Source of the DNA: Acidobacteriota bacterium
Lineage (GTDB): Bacteria; Acidobacteriota; Terriglobia; Acidiferrales; UBA7541
Assembly (NCBI GenBank): GCA_003223255.1
Contig: QHYJ01000340.1
Location: 22,084-86,083 of the forward strand
DNA length: 64,000 nt
Direction: 5' to 3'
A program made the position numbers and the translations under genes. Below the pieces are notes generated by a model. That model was given only the letters and a program-made list of their open reading frames with translations, was not told where the DNA came from and made no database searches. Shown piece after piece: positions 1 to 9,787 of this stretch (positions are counted from its first letter, which is position 1; the number at the start of each line of letters is the position of its first letter).

Positions 1-2
1 TG

Positions 3-197
3 GCGCTGAGCTTTGGATTGCCGTGGCCGGCGTGGGTAGGGATTGCAGTGGTCGCGGGGTTGCTCACGTACGAGCATTCGCTGGTCAAGGCGAACGATTT
101 GAGCAAGCTGGACGCTGCGTTTTTCAGGGTGAACGGCTATATTAGTATGTTGTTCTTATTATTTTGGGGCGCGGCGGCCGCGGTTTGGCGCGTATGA
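3..197 (+). CDS. C-terminal fragment of UbiA/MqnP-like prenyltransferase (truncated by window start)
   Basis: Open frame from base 3: ALSFGLPWPAWVGIAVVAGLLTYEHSLVKANDLSKLDAAFFRVNGYISMLFLLFWGAAAAVWRV*; resembles the UbiA family C-terminus and sits directly upstream of mqnE. Confidence 0.75.
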   Translation, partial: ALSFGLPWPAWVGIAVVAGLLTYEHSLVKANDLSKLDAAFFRVNGYISMLFLLFWGAAAAVWRV

Positions 198-216
198 GAG
201 ATTCGCAATATTTGAA

Positions 217-1428
217 TTGGATGTAAAAAATGTCCGCCTCAGAAGGTGGCCGCGCCAAAGGATTAGGAAGTTGAGCGAACTGACAATTACGGATCAGAGG
301 CTGAAGCCGATCAGCGAAAAAGTGCTGGCGGGCGAGCGGCTGAGCTTCGACGAAGGCATCACGCTGTACCGTTCGCCGGACTTGCTGGCGGTGGGCTGGC
401 TGGCGAATTACGTGCGCGAGAAGAAGCACGGCAACGTGACGTATTACAACGTGAACCGGCACATCAATCCGACGAACATTTGCGTGGCGCACTGCAAGCT
501 GTGCGCGTTCGGGCGCGACCCGGACGCCCCGGGAGCGTACAGCTTCGCGTTGGAAGAGATTTATCAACGCGCAGAACAGGGCATGCGCGAGGGCGCGCTG
601 GAATTCCACATCGTGGGGGGTCTGCATCCCGACCTGCCGTTCGAATATTTCCTGGACATGATGCGCGGTCTGAAAAAGCGCTGCCCGGGTGTGCACTTGA
701 AAGCATTCACCATGGTGGAAGTAGGCTACTTCGCGCGGATTTCGAAATTGAGCGTGAAAGAAGTGCTGCTGAAGCTAAAAGAAGCGGGCGTGGATTCGCT
801 GCCGGGTGGCGGCGCAGAGATTTTTCATCCGCGCGTGCGCAAAATCATTTGCGACCACAAAGTGAGCGGGCAGATGTGGTTGAACATCGCGCGACAGGCG
901 CATGAAATCGGGCTGCGTTCGAACGCGACGATGCTTTACGGCCACGTGGAGACGGACGAAGAGCGCCTGGATCACCTGGTAAAGCTGCGGGAGCTGCAGG
1001 ACGAGACGCGCGGCTTCGTCGCATTCATTCCGCTGGCGTTTCATCCGGACAATACGGCGCTTTCGCACATTCCAAAACCCTCGGGTTACGCGGACCTGCG
1101 CAACATCGCGGTGTCGCGACTACTGCTCGACAATTTCGAGCACATCAAGGCGTACTGGATCATGCTAACGCCGAGCATCGCGCAAATCGCACTGCGGTTT
1201 GGCGCGAACGACTTGGACGGTACGGTGGTGGAGGAAAAGATTTATCACGACGCAGGCGCAAAGACGTCGGAGTTCACGCCGCGCGCCGAACTGGAGCGGC
1301 TAATTCGCGCCGCGGGCCGCGTGCCGACAGAACGCGACACACTGTACCATCCGGTGGATCGCTCGAAGATGCCGCCGCTTCCGCCGCCAACCCGGCCCGA
1401 CCTGGTTTCGCTGACGCTGAACGTTTAA
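217..1428 (+). CDS. mqnE: Aminofutalosine synthase MqnE (radical SAM)
   Basis: Radical SAM motif CVAHCKLC; HINPTNICVAHCKLCAFGRD, EFHIVGGLHPDLPF, SLPGGGAEIFHPRVR typical of MqnE. Exact start uncertain. Confidence 0.92.
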   Translation: MDVKNVRLRRWPRQRIRKLSELTITDQRLKPISEKVLAGERLSFDEGITLYRSPDLLAVGWLANYVREKKHGNVTYYNVNRHINPTNICVAHCKLCAFGRDPDAPGAYSFALEEIYQRAEQGMREGALEFHIVGGLHPDLPFEYFLDMMRGLKKRCPGVHLKAFTMVEVGYFARISKLSVKEVLLKLKEAGVDSLPGGGAEIFHPRVRKIICDHKVSGQMWLNIARQAHEIGLRSNATMLYGHVETDEERLDHLVKLRELQDETRGFVAFIPLAFHPDNTALSHIPKPSGYADLRNIAVSRLLLDNFEHIKAYWIMLTPSIAQIALRFGANDLDGTVVEEKIYHDAGAKTSEFTPRAELERLIRAAGRVPTERDTLYHPVDRSKMPPLPPPTRPDLVSLTLNV

Positions 1429-1460
1429 AGGCCACGCGTTCAAGACTCATCCCGTCGGCA

Positions 1461-1637
1461 GTGAGACTGGAGGTATGGCCGCGGGACAAAGGTCAGTGTG
1501 TGATCTGCGGAGCGAAAGATCAGCTCCACTTCGATCGCGATCAGCCGTATTCGAAAGGTGGAACTTCTCTAACCGCCAAAAACATCAGGCTACTTTGTGC
1601 CCGCCACAATCTCTCGAAGAACGACAAGATTCAGTGA
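1461..1637 (+). pseudogene. HNH endonuclease C-terminal remnant (not in the ORF track)
   Basis: Read by hand in the frame of GTG 1461: VRLEVWPRDKGQCVICGAKDQLHFDRDQPYSKGGTSLTAKNIRLLCARHNLSKNDKIQ*; CxxC and C..HN..K motifs present, but the expected DH of the HNH motif reads DR. Confidence 0.65.
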
Positions 1638-1848
1638 ACGGTGGCGGCTTTGGCGGTGACTTTGGCGAGGACGTCGACGGGCAAAGTCGCGTAACCTTGC
1701 TCCTGAGAATTCCCAAGACAACGAGAAGAGTAACCGCGCATCCCTGGACTGTTTCTCTAAACCATAAAGGGGAGAAAGCCAACCAAGGGTCCAGAAGGGT
1801 AGAGTGCGGAATACGGCAGGAGAGTTACTTGCGCGGCAACTTCCATGA

Positions 1849-2187
1849 GTTTCGATCCGTCCTGAGTCCTGTAACATCGCACGGAGCGAGGAGCGCCCGA
1901 CCGTTGCGTGGTATGGGCACTTGAAGTTCCGAAGCAAAGCGCTGTGGAAAGTAATTGTGGTGAGCTGGGGTATCGCTTTCTTCGAGTATTGCTTTCAGGT
2001 GCCGGCGAACCGCATTGGGTCGTATGAATTCACGCCCGCGCAGTTGAAGACGATTCAGGAGATCATTACACTTTCGATTTTTCCGGTATTTTCGGTGTTG
2101 TATCTGGGGGACCGGTTCAGGTGGAATTATGGCGTGGGTTTCGCGCTGATTGTGGCCGCTTCGTTCTTTATTTTCCACAAATGGTAG
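1849..2187 (+). pseudogene. DMT-family / DUF486-like membrane protein, 5'-truncated
   Basis: VAWYGHLKFRSKALWKVIVVSWGIAFFEYCFQVPANRIGSYEFTPAQLKTIQEIITLSIFPVFSVLYLGDRFRWNYGVGFALIVAASFFIFHKW; conserved AWYGHLKF retained upstream of the called TTG, but the preceding in-frame sequence is not a TM helix and reaches TGA at 1846. Confidence 0.65.
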
Positions 2188-2229
2188 ACTGAACCGCTTC
2201 TTCCGCCCGGCCGAGGATGAGGAGGTAGG

Positions 2230-3120
2230 ATGCGATTGCAAGGTTTCCTGATTCGTGTGGGCAGCCTGGCATTGGGCGGCATGGTGGTGGCGGGCTGCCT
2301 GCCAGCAGCAGCCCAAAACGTAACCACTACACCCGAAACGGGAGTCACGCCAAATACGCTGCTATTGTACCGAGCCGACTTTCTTCCCGGCAAGGAAGAG
2401 GCTTACCAGCAAACCGAAGCGGACATCGTGCAGGGTTATGCAGGGGCGAAAATCCCGATCTATTGGAGCGCGCTGCAAGCCGTGACCGGCCCTCCGCATG
2501 TGTTGTACTTTGACGGATTCGATAATTTTGGAGACATCGAAAAAGCTGGAGCGGACCTGGCACAGGGGCTCGATGCGCATCCAGAAATCGCGGCTCTGCA
2601 GCAAAAACTGGCGGACCTGGTTTCCGCGTCGCGGACCACACTCGCCTTCCGGCGCGACGACTTGGGCTATCGCTTGAACAAGATTGACCTGGCCAAGGCG
2701 AATTACGTGCGCGTTTCCATTTTTCAGTTTCGGGCCGGGTATGAAGATGAATTTTCGGAAGCGGTGCGGACACGCGCACGGATGTATGAGACCAACGACA
2801 TCGACACACCCTGGATGTTCTATCAGGTGCACTCCGGATTTTCGTTGCCGACGTACATCGAATTTCAGCCCATGAATTCGCTGAGCGAAATTGACGACGC
2901 ATTGGAACGCAACGCAAAGGCTCGTCGTCCCGGCGGAGCGGGTTCGTTGTCGGCGCAAAAATGGATTCGAGAGGCGGACCTGAGCATTGACATCCAAATT
3001 TATCGCGTCAGCCAGAGTATGAGCCATGAATCGGCAATGGAAGCTGCCGAGGCTGGTGCAAAACGCGATAGCGCCCCGACAGCGCGCGCCCGGAAATATA
3101 CCCTCCGGGTGAAGCCATGA
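2230..3120 (+). CDS. Secreted hypothetical protein with two related alpha/beta-barrel-like halves
   Basis: 296 aa, signal peptide [29 protein letters not shown]; repeated pattern of [16 protein letters not shown]... and [14 protein letters not shown].... Confidence 0.7.
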   Translation: MRLQGFLIRVGSLALGGMVVAGCLPAAAQNVTTTPETGVTPNTLLLYRADFLPGKEEAYQQTEADIVQGYAGAKIPIYWSALQAVTGPPHVLYFDGFDNFGDIEKAGADLAQGLDAHPEIAALQQKLADLVSASRTTLAFRRDDLGYRLNKIDLAKANYVRVSIFQFRAGYEDEFSEAVRTRARMYETNDIDTPWMFYQVHSGFSLPTYIEFQPMNSLSEIDDALERNAKARRPGGAGSLSAQKWIREADLSIDIQIYRVSQSMSHESAMEAAEAGAKRDSAPTARARKYTLRVKP

Positions 3121-3171
3121 ATCGAATTCCCAGGTAATCCAAGGACGGCATAAAACAAGAGGAGAGGAATC

Positions 3172-3597
3172 ATGCAGCGAAAAGCCTCGGCAGTATGGCA
3201 AGGAGGACTGAAAGACGGCAAGGGTACGATTTCAACGGAAAGTGGCGTGCTCAAGCAGACGCAGTATTCCTTCAGCACGCGATTTGAAAATGGCATTGGG
3301 ACGAATCCGGAAGAACTGTTGGCGGCGGCGCACGCAGGATGCTTCACCATGGCGCTTTCCGGGCAGTTGGGAAACGCGGGAATGACGGCGAGCAAGCTGG
3401 AGACCACGGCCACGATTTCGCTAGAGAAATTGCCGGATGGATTTGCCATCACGAAAAGTCACCTGGACCTAGTGGCGCACGTGCCTGGCGCGGATAAAGC
3501 GAAATTCGACACAGCGGTGAAAAACGCAGAGATGGGCTGTCCGGTTTCGAAGCTGTTTAAAGCAGAGATCAGCGTAAGCGCGCGACTGGTGTCGTAG
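3172..3597 (+). CDS. OsmC family peroxiredoxin
   Basis: [27 protein letters not shown]...[19 protein letters not shown]...MGCPVSKLF; both conserved Cys present. Confidence 0.92.
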   Translation: MQRKASAVWQGGLKDGKGTISTESGVLKQTQYSFSTRFENGIGTNPEELLAAAHAGCFTMALSGQLGNAGMTASKLETTATISLEKLPDGFAITKSHLDLVAHVPGADKAKFDTAVKNAEMGCPVSKLFKAEISVSARLVS

Positions 3598-3647
3598 AGC
3601 CTACCAGGCGGTCGCATCGGGCGTTCTTACAAAGAGAGACAAACGCG

Positions 3648-3653
3648 TATAAT
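3648..3653 (+). promoter_or_regulatory. -10 element (TATAAT) for the channel gene
   Basis: ttctta-N18-tataat ending 7 nt before ATG 3661. Confidence 0.5.
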
Positions 3654-3660
3654 GCCGCAC

Positions 3661-4809
3661 ATGATTCCCGCTCCGGGCGCATTCGCTGCAGGTGTCGCAA
3701 TCTTCCTGATTGTGGTGTGGGACGCATTTGAAGCCATCATTCTGCCGCGGCGCGTCACGCGGCGGTTTCGCCTGGCGCGCGTCTTCTACAAATTTACTTG
3801 GAGGAACTGGAAATTTGTTACGCGGTTGATTACCTCGCGCAAAAAACGTGAAGCGCTGCTTAGTTTTTACGGGCCACTTTCGCTGCTCGTTCTCGTGGGT
3901 GTCTGGGCAGTTGGCCTAGTTTTGGCATTTGGCATGATGCAGTACGGGGCGGGATCCGCGGTCAACATGAATGGAGGCCGGCCCGGTTTCGCGACGGACA
4001 TTTATCTCAGTGGAACGACTTTCTTTACGCTGGGACTTGGCGACGTAGTACCGCAGACGGGCCTGGCACGCGTCCTGGTGGTGACGGAAGCCGGATTCGG
4101 GTTTGGTTTTCTTGCGGCGGTGATCGGCTACTTGCCGTTCATCTATGGCTCGTTTTCGAAGCGCGAGGTGAATATTTCGCTGCTCGACGCGCGCGCGGGA
4201 ACACCGCCAACGGCCGGAGAGCTTCTCCGCCGCCACGCCTATCCGGGAGGCAGCGAAGCGCTGCGCCAGCTTTTCAAGGATTGGGAGTTTTGGGCCGCGG
4301 AATTGATGGAAAGTCATCTTTCTTACCCCGTGCTGGCATTCTTCCGTTCGCAGCATGACAACCAGTCGTGGATTGCCGCGCTCACCGCGATCCTGGACAG
4401 CTGCGCGCTGGTCAAAGTGGCGGTTGCGGATACTTGCCGGCGGCAAGCGGAGTTGACGTTTGCGATCGCGCGCCACGCCGCAGTCGATTTGTCACAAGTC
4501 TTTAAGACGCCGCCGCATGTGCTTCCGTACAATCGCCTTCCGCCCGAGGACCTCAAGCGGCTTCATGACAAGCTTGCACAACATGGGCTGAAACCTGGGA
4601 AAATCGAGGAAATGGGCGAGCGGCTCGCGGAGTTGCGGAAAATGTACGAGCCGTATCTTTTTTCGCTGGCGGAATACTTGAGTTTGTCTTTGCCGCCGTG
4701 GATTCCCGCCGCCAAAGGAAAAGACAATTGGCAGACCACGGCGTGGGGCCGCTCGGCGGGACTCGTGGAAAAAGAAGGGGCGGCGATCGGCGCCGACGAC
4801 CACTTTTAG
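3661..4809 (+). CDS. Two-TM potassium channel family (Ion_trans_2-like) membrane protein
   Basis: Hydrophobic N-terminus and filter-like TFFTLGLGDVVPQ; ORF track starts at 3652, but a TATAAT at 3648-3653 overlaps that ATG, so ATG 3661 is preferred. Confidence 0.75.
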   Translation: MIPAPGAFAAGVAIFLIVVWDAFEAIILPRRVTRRFRLARVFYKFTWRNWKFVTRLITSRKKREALLSFYGPLSLLVLVGVWAVGLVLAFGMMQYGAGSAVNMNGGRPGFATDIYLSGTTFFTLGLGDVVPQTGLARVLVVTEAGFGFGFLAAVIGYLPFIYGSFSKREVNISLLDARAGTPPTAGELLRRHAYPGGSEALRQLFKDWEFWAAELMESHLSYPVLAFFRSQHDNQSWIAALTAILDSCALVKVAVADTCRRQAELTFAIARHAAVDLSQVFKTPPHVLPYNRLPPEDLKRLHDKLAQHGLKPGKIEEMGERLAELRKMYEPYLFSLAEYLSLSLPPWIPAAKGKDNWQTTAWGRSAGLVEKEGAAIGADDHF

Positions 4810-4874
4810 TTTGATCTTGACGCGGCGCAGACACATTGTGTGGCGCGCAGCGGAGCTTATGGGGAGACGAAATC

Positions 4875-5837
4875 ATGAAAGCCATTCTTGTTCGTCAATT
4901 TGGCGGCCCGGAGGTCCTGAAACTCGAAGAAGTGCCCACGCCTAAGCATGGTGCCGGGCAGGTGCTCGTGCGCATTTACGCAGCCGGCGTAAATCCTTAT
5001 GACACGTACATGCGCACTGGCACTTACGCACAAAAACCGCCGCTTCCTTACACGCCAGGCTCAGATGGCGCCGGAGTGGTTGAAGCCGTGGGCGAAGGCG
5101 TGACGAAGGTGAAGAAGGGAGACCGCCTCTACACCGCGAAAACCGTCACGGGAGCTTACGCGGAATATGCGTTGGCGCTGGAAGAGCAAGTGCATCCGCT
5201 TCCGGCGAAGATCAGCTTCAGTCAGGGCGCAGGCGTGTGGGTGCCGTACGGAACCGCGTATCATGCGCTTTTTCATTCGGCAAAAGCGCACGCGTCGGAA
5301 ACCGTGCTCGTGCATGGAGCAAGCGGAGGCGTGGGCAGCGCGAGCGTGCAAATGGCGCGCGCCATGGGACTCACGGTTTTGGGGACCGCCGGAACGACAA
5401 AGGGACTCGACTTGGTTAAGCACGAAGGCGCGCATCAAGTGTTCGATCACAGTAAAGCCGGCTACCAAGAAGAAATTATGAAAGCGACGGGCGGGCGAGG
5501 TGTGGACATCATTCTAGAGATGCTCGCGAACGTGAATCTCGCCCATGATTTGAAGCTTCTTGCGATTCGCGGGCGCGTGATTGTCATTGGCAATCGCGGC
5601 GAAGTGACCATCAATGCGCGCGAACTGATGGCCCGACGCGGCTCGATTCGCGCGTTCACGCTTTGGGGGATTACACCTGCGGAAGAAGCGGACATTCATG
5701 CCGGGTTGATTGCGGGCCTGGAAAACGGCACGCTGCGCCCAGTGGTGGGCAAAGAGCTGCCGCTGGCCGAGGCTGCGCGCGCGCACAGAGAAACTCTCGA
5801 GCCGGGCGCGCTGGGAAAAATCGTGCTTATTCCTTAG
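4875..5837 (+). CDS. Zinc-type NADPH:quinone oxidoreductase (MDR family)
   Basis: MKAILVRQFGGPEVLKLEEVPTPK...VLVHGASGGVGSASVQMARAMG. Confidence 0.93.
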   Translation: MKAILVRQFGGPEVLKLEEVPTPKHGAGQVLVRIYAAGVNPYDTYMRTGTYAQKPPLPYTPGSDGAGVVEAVGEGVTKVKKGDRLYTAKTVTGAYAEYALALEEQVHPLPAKISFSQGAGVWVPYGTAYHALFHSAKAHASETVLVHGASGGVGSASVQMARAMGLTVLGTAGTTKGLDLVKHEGAHQVFDHSKAGYQEEIMKATGGRGVDIILEMLANVNLAHDLKLLAIRGRVIVIGNRGEVTINARELMARRGSIRAFTLWGITPAEEADIHAGLIAGLENGTLRPVVGKELPLAEAARAHRETLEPGALGKIVLIP

Positions 5838-5847
5838 CAGTGTTAAA

Positions 5848-6583
5848 TTAATGAAAAATGCTGAAGAGAACGCCAGCCACGGCGGCTCCGACAATGACCC
5901 AGGCCGAATTCACGCGATAGCAAAAAACGAGCAGTGCGCAGACCGCGGCGAGCGCCAGAGCAGGAAGGCTCACCAGACTCGCTCGGGCGAACTGCCAGGC
6001 GACGAAAGCCATGAGCGCGACGCGGCCACCGTGATCCAGCCACCATCCAGACAGCTCCAGCGCCAATCAACAGAACCAGCGCAGATACTCCAAAAGCGGA
6101 GAGCACAATCACGGCCGCGGCGAGCAGGGCCAGCGGGGCGGTTCGCAAAGCGGTTTTGGCCAGGGACCAGATCGCTTGCGCGATCAGGACCACGACAGCA
6201 GGTTTCACGCCGAGCAAGCCAGCTAATTGCGGCGCTGTTCCAAAGCGCGCGCAGGCCCAGGCCAACGCGACCACCAGGAGTGCTGCGGGCAAGATGAATG
6301 CCGCGCCGGCAAGGATCAGGCCGAGCACTCCGCCGCGAATCTGTCCCAGGTAGATGGCCAACTCCGTGGAACTTGGCCCCGGCAGCAGGCTCACTGCCCC
6401 GACTAGGTCCAGGAAGCGCTCGCGCGTGACCCAAGCGCGGCGCCGCACGAACTCTTCTTCCATCAAGGCCATATGCGCCGCGGGCCCGCCAAAGGCAATG
6501 AAACCCAGCCGCAGGAACACTCGCGCGATTTCGCCGAGAGCGGTTTTTGGGTGCAACTTATTCGCTGGCCCCGGGTTCTGCAT
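5848..6583 (-). pseudogene. chrA: Chromate transporter ChrA with internal deletion and frameshift
   Basis: N-terminal domain in one frame (LRLGFIAFGGPAAHMALMEEEFVRRRAWV...VSLLPGPSSTELAIYLG), C-terminal end in another (GGRVALMAFVAWQFARASLVSLPALALAAVCALLVFCYRVNSAWVIVGAAVAGVLF); switch near 6060. Confidence 0.75.
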
Positions 6584-6659
6584 CGCGCGCGATTATGCCT
6601 TATAATTGGAGGTCGGGAAAAACGACGCGAAGAAACTTGTAACTAGGGGACCCGCTATC

Positions 6660-8297
6660 GTGCACGCTGCCCTCACAGTCACGATCTTTCTCGCACACCA
6701 GAGCGCCCTTAGCCATTACTGGCACAGACTGACCGACAAAACATTCAGCGGCATTTACCACGCCAATGCTTTCGATTTGGCGATGATGATTCCCTACTTT
6801 ATCGTGCTACTGGTGCTCGCGATGTACGGGCTGCATCGCTACTGGTTGGTCTACGACTATTTCCTGTATTCCAAAAATGTCCCGCCGCCTCCGCCTCCAG
6901 TCGAACGGTGGCCGCGGGTGACAGTGCAATTGCCGATTTTCAATGAACGTTATGTAATCGAGCGGCTTACCGAAGCGGTCGCGCGGTTTGACTATCCGCG
7001 GGAATTGCTCGACGTGCAGGTGCTGGATGATTCCACCGATGAGACGCAGGAAGTGGCTCGCGCGTGCGCGGAGCGCCACGCCGCCCAGGGCATGCCCATT
7101 ACGTACATCCATCGCGCAAATCGTGAGGGTTACAAGGCCGGAGCGCTGGAGAACGGGCTGAGAACCGCTCAAGGCGAATTCGTGGCGATCTTTGACGCCG
7201 ACTTCATTCCGGAACCGGATTTCCTGCGGCGCACGATTCCGTATTTCCTGAATCCCGAGGGCGGCGAGAAAATCGGGATGGTGCAGACGCGCTGGACGTA
7301 TTTGAACAGCGACTATTCGCTTTTGACCAACGTCGAAACCATTCTCCTCGACGGCCACTTCGTGGTCGAGCATGGCGCGCGGTCGCGGCGCGGCACGTTT
7401 TTCAACTTCAATGGCACGGCCGGCGTATGGCGGCGCAAAGTAATTGACGACGCCGGCGGCTGGCAACACGACACCCTGACCGAAGACACCGACCTCTCTT
7501 ATCGTGCGCAGCTCAAAGGCTGGAAATTCCTGTATCTTCCGCAAATCGAGTGCGCCTCCGAATTGCCGGTGGACATGAATGGCTTCAAATCACAGCAAGC
7601 GCGGTGGGCCAAGGGGTTGATGCAGACGGCCAAGAAGATTCTTCCGAAAGTCTTCAAGGCCGACGTACCGTGGCATGTCAAAGCGGAAGCGTTTTTCCAC
7701 CTGACCGCCAACATCAGCTATCCGCTCATGATTGTGCTGTCCGCGATGCTCCTCCCGGTGATGATCGTGCGGTTTCAGCAGGGCTGGTTCCAGGTGCTGC
7801 TGATTGACCTGCCACTATTTCTCGCGTCGACTTGTTCGATTTCGAGCTTTTACCTGGTAGCGCAAAAAGAGCTGCGGCCAAAGACGTGGTGGCGCACGTT
7901 TCTTTACTTGCCGTTTGTGATGGCGACCGGCATCGGCATCTCCGTGCGCAACGCGCAAGCGGTGATCGAAGCCATCGTGGGGAAGCAAAGTGAGTTTGCG
8001 CGCACGCCAAAATTCAGAATTGAAGGCAAGAAAGGAACCTTTGCCAAGAAATCCTACAAAAACAGAGCCGGGTGGATTCCTTACGCGGAGGTCGCACTAG
8101 GGATTTATTTTGCGCTGACTGTGGTTTACGCCATTACGAACGAGAATTACGGCACGGTGCCCTTCCTGCTACTGTTCGTGTGGGGCTATCTCTATACCGG
8201 CGTCATGTCGCTCGGGCAGACGTACTTCGCGCATTTGCGGTTCGGTGTGAACGCTCCCGAGATGCGGCCCGCCGCTTCGGGCGCGCCGGGGTTCTGA
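6660..8297 (+). CDS. Glycosyltransferase family 2, cellulose synthase-like membrane protein
   Basis: TVQLPIFNERYVIERLTEAVARFDYPRELLDVQVLDDSTDET, FDADFIP, TEDTDLSYRAQLKGW, QQARWAKG; track start (TTG 6606) overlaps a tataat at 6601-6606, so GTG 6660 is more plausible. Confidence 0.88.
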   Translation: MHAALTVTIFLAHQSALSHYWHRLTDKTFSGIYHANAFDLAMMIPYFIVLLVLAMYGLHRYWLVYDYFLYSKNVPPPPPPVERWPRVTVQLPIFNERYVIERLTEAVARFDYPRELLDVQVLDDSTDETQEVARACAERHAAQGMPITYIHRANREGYKAGALENGLRTAQGEFVAIFDADFIPEPDFLRRTIPYFLNPEGGEKIGMVQTRWTYLNSDYSLLTNVETILLDGHFVVEHGARSRRGTFFNFNGTAGVWRRKVIDDAGGWQHDTLTEDTDLSYRAQLKGWKFLYLPQIECASELPVDMNGFKSQQARWAKGLMQTAKKILPKVFKADVPWHVKAEAFFHLTANISYPLMIVLSAMLLPVMIVRFQQGWFQVLLIDLPLFLASTCSISSFYLVAQKELRPKTWWRTFLYLPFVMATGIGISVRNAQAVIEAIVGKQSEFARTPKFRIEGKKGTFAKKSYKNRAGWIPYAEVALGIYFALTVVYAITNENYGTVPFLLLFVWGYLYTGVMSLGQTYFAHLRFGVNAPEMRPAASGAPGF

Positions 8298-8320
8298 GCC
8301 CTCGCCGTTTAGTAGGCCTT

Positions 8321-8635
8321 CTACTTCTTAGAATTTCTAGCGAACTTGCGAATGTAGGTCACCACGTCCGCAATTTGTTTGGCGCTTAATCCGCGCGCGG
8401 CAAAAGCATGGGCATATTCTTTGTGGCCCACACCGTAAGCGATGCTCTTATAGAGTTCTTCGTCGGAGAGTTGCTGCACAGCGTCCGACCGCAAGTCGGC
8501 GGGCTTGATCTTCATTTGCGTATGGCCCATTGCCGTCACCGCTTGGGCCAGGCACTTCAAACATTGCGCCTTATACGTTGACTCACCATCATCGGCCGCT
8601 TTTATAAGTATCGGCAACATGAGAACAACGCACAA
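8321..8635 (-). CDS. Cytochrome c-like protein with disrupted CXXCH haem motif (CLKCL)
   Basis: STYKAQCLKCLAQAVTAMGHTQMKIKPADLRSDAVQQLSDEELYKSIAYGVGHKEYAHAFAARGLSAKQIADVVTYIRKFA; flanks are cytochrome c-like, core is out of frame (see findings). Confidence 0.75.
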   Translation of the reverse strand: MCVVLMLPILIKAADDGESTYKAQCLKCLAQAVTAMGHTQMKIKPADLRSDAVQQLSDEELYKSIAYGVGHKEYAHAFAARGLSAKQIADVVTYIRKFARNSKK

Positions 8636-8811
8636 ACAGCAACCATCGCTCGCACGCTGACCTCCACGCTGGTTTGACTCCTCAGCTCACGCCGAAGGAA
8701 AGGTTGACTTGCTCCAAAACTAGGAGACACCCGACAGAGGCCTGGCAACCAGATTATTTCCGCCCTTGTGACCTAGGTTTACATAATAGACTGTCCCCCG
8801 GTAACAAGCCT

Positions 8812-9660
8812 GTGGATTCCATCTATTTCGAGAATTCAGGTGTTCGAATTCACTCCGTCGTCGCCGGACCGAAAGACGGCCGTGTCGTGGTGCTTCTGCA
8901 TGGCTTTCCGGAATTCTGGTACGGCTGGCATAAGCAAATCGAGCCTCTGGCGGCTGCTGGATTTCGCGTCATCGTACCCGACCAACGGGGATACAACCTC
9001 AGCAGCAAGCCACGGGGCGTGGCTTCGTATGCGTTGAAGGAGCTCGTCTCCGATGTCATCGCCATCGCGGATCAACTTGGCCAGGAGAGCCTTTTTCTTG
9101 CCGGTCACGATTGGGGCGCTGCGGTCGCTTGGTGTACTGCGCTCTTACATCCCGAGCGCATCGCAAAACTCGTTATCGTAAACGTGCCACATCCCTCCGT
9201 CATGCGCCGTTTTTTGAATACGCGACCGCGGCAAATGCTGCGCAGTTGGTACATCCTTTTTTTTCAGATTCCTTGGCTCCCGGAGGGGATTTTCTCGGCA
9301 TTCAACTTTTATGCGGGCACACGCGTGCTGCTGGGCTCCAGCCGTCCTAAGACGTTTTCTCCTGAAGACCTTGCACAATACCGCGCCGCTTGGTCGCAGC
9401 GCGGCGCACTTACGAGCATGATCAGCTGGTATCGCGCGGCCGTAGGCCATCGAATTCGATTCGCCGACCGCATTGTACGTGTGCCCACGCGAATTCTATG
9501 GGGCGCGCGCGACAAATTTCTAATGACGGAAATGGCCTATGAAAGCCTACGCTATTGCACGGACGCAGAACTCTCCACCTTCGCACAAGCCACGCATTGG
9601 CTCCAGCACGAGGAGCCGGAAAAAGTTTACGAAATCCTTTTGAAGTTTTTTCAATCGTAA
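8812..9660 (+). CDS. Alpha/beta hydrolase, epoxide hydrolase-like
   Basis: VVVLLHGFPEFWYGWHKQIEPLAAAGFRVIVPDQRGYNLSSKP, LAGHDWGAAVAW; ORF track 8674..9660, start uncertain. Confidence 0.88.
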   Translation: MDSIYFENSGVRIHSVVAGPKDGRVVVLLHGFPEFWYGWHKQIEPLAAAGFRVIVPDQRGYNLSSKPRGVASYALKELVSDVIAIADQLGQESLFLAGHDWGAAVAWCTALLHPERIAKLVIVNVPHPSVMRRFLNTRPRQMLRSWYILFFQIPWLPEGIFSAFNFYAGTRVLLGSSRPKTFSPEDLAQYRAAWSQRGALTSMISWYRAAVGHRIRFADRIVRVPTRILWGARDKFLMTEMAYESLRYCTDAELSTFAQATHWLQHEEPEKVYEILLKFFQS

Positions 9661-9787
9661 GGCGGCAATCCCACGTTCTTCGGATACAATCGCACATCTG
9701 CGAAAAGAGTGCCTGCCGAGTCAGGTCAATCGCAGACCCGCTTGTCCTGTGGGAGCAGAAACAAATCAACGGTTCTGAGGTGGACGC

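Noticed and set aside
1635-1720. Possible PstS C-terminal remnant on the minus strand (GYATLPVDVLAKVTAKAATVH*)
   Set aside because: Too short and the upstream frame has no supporting homology; could be chance.
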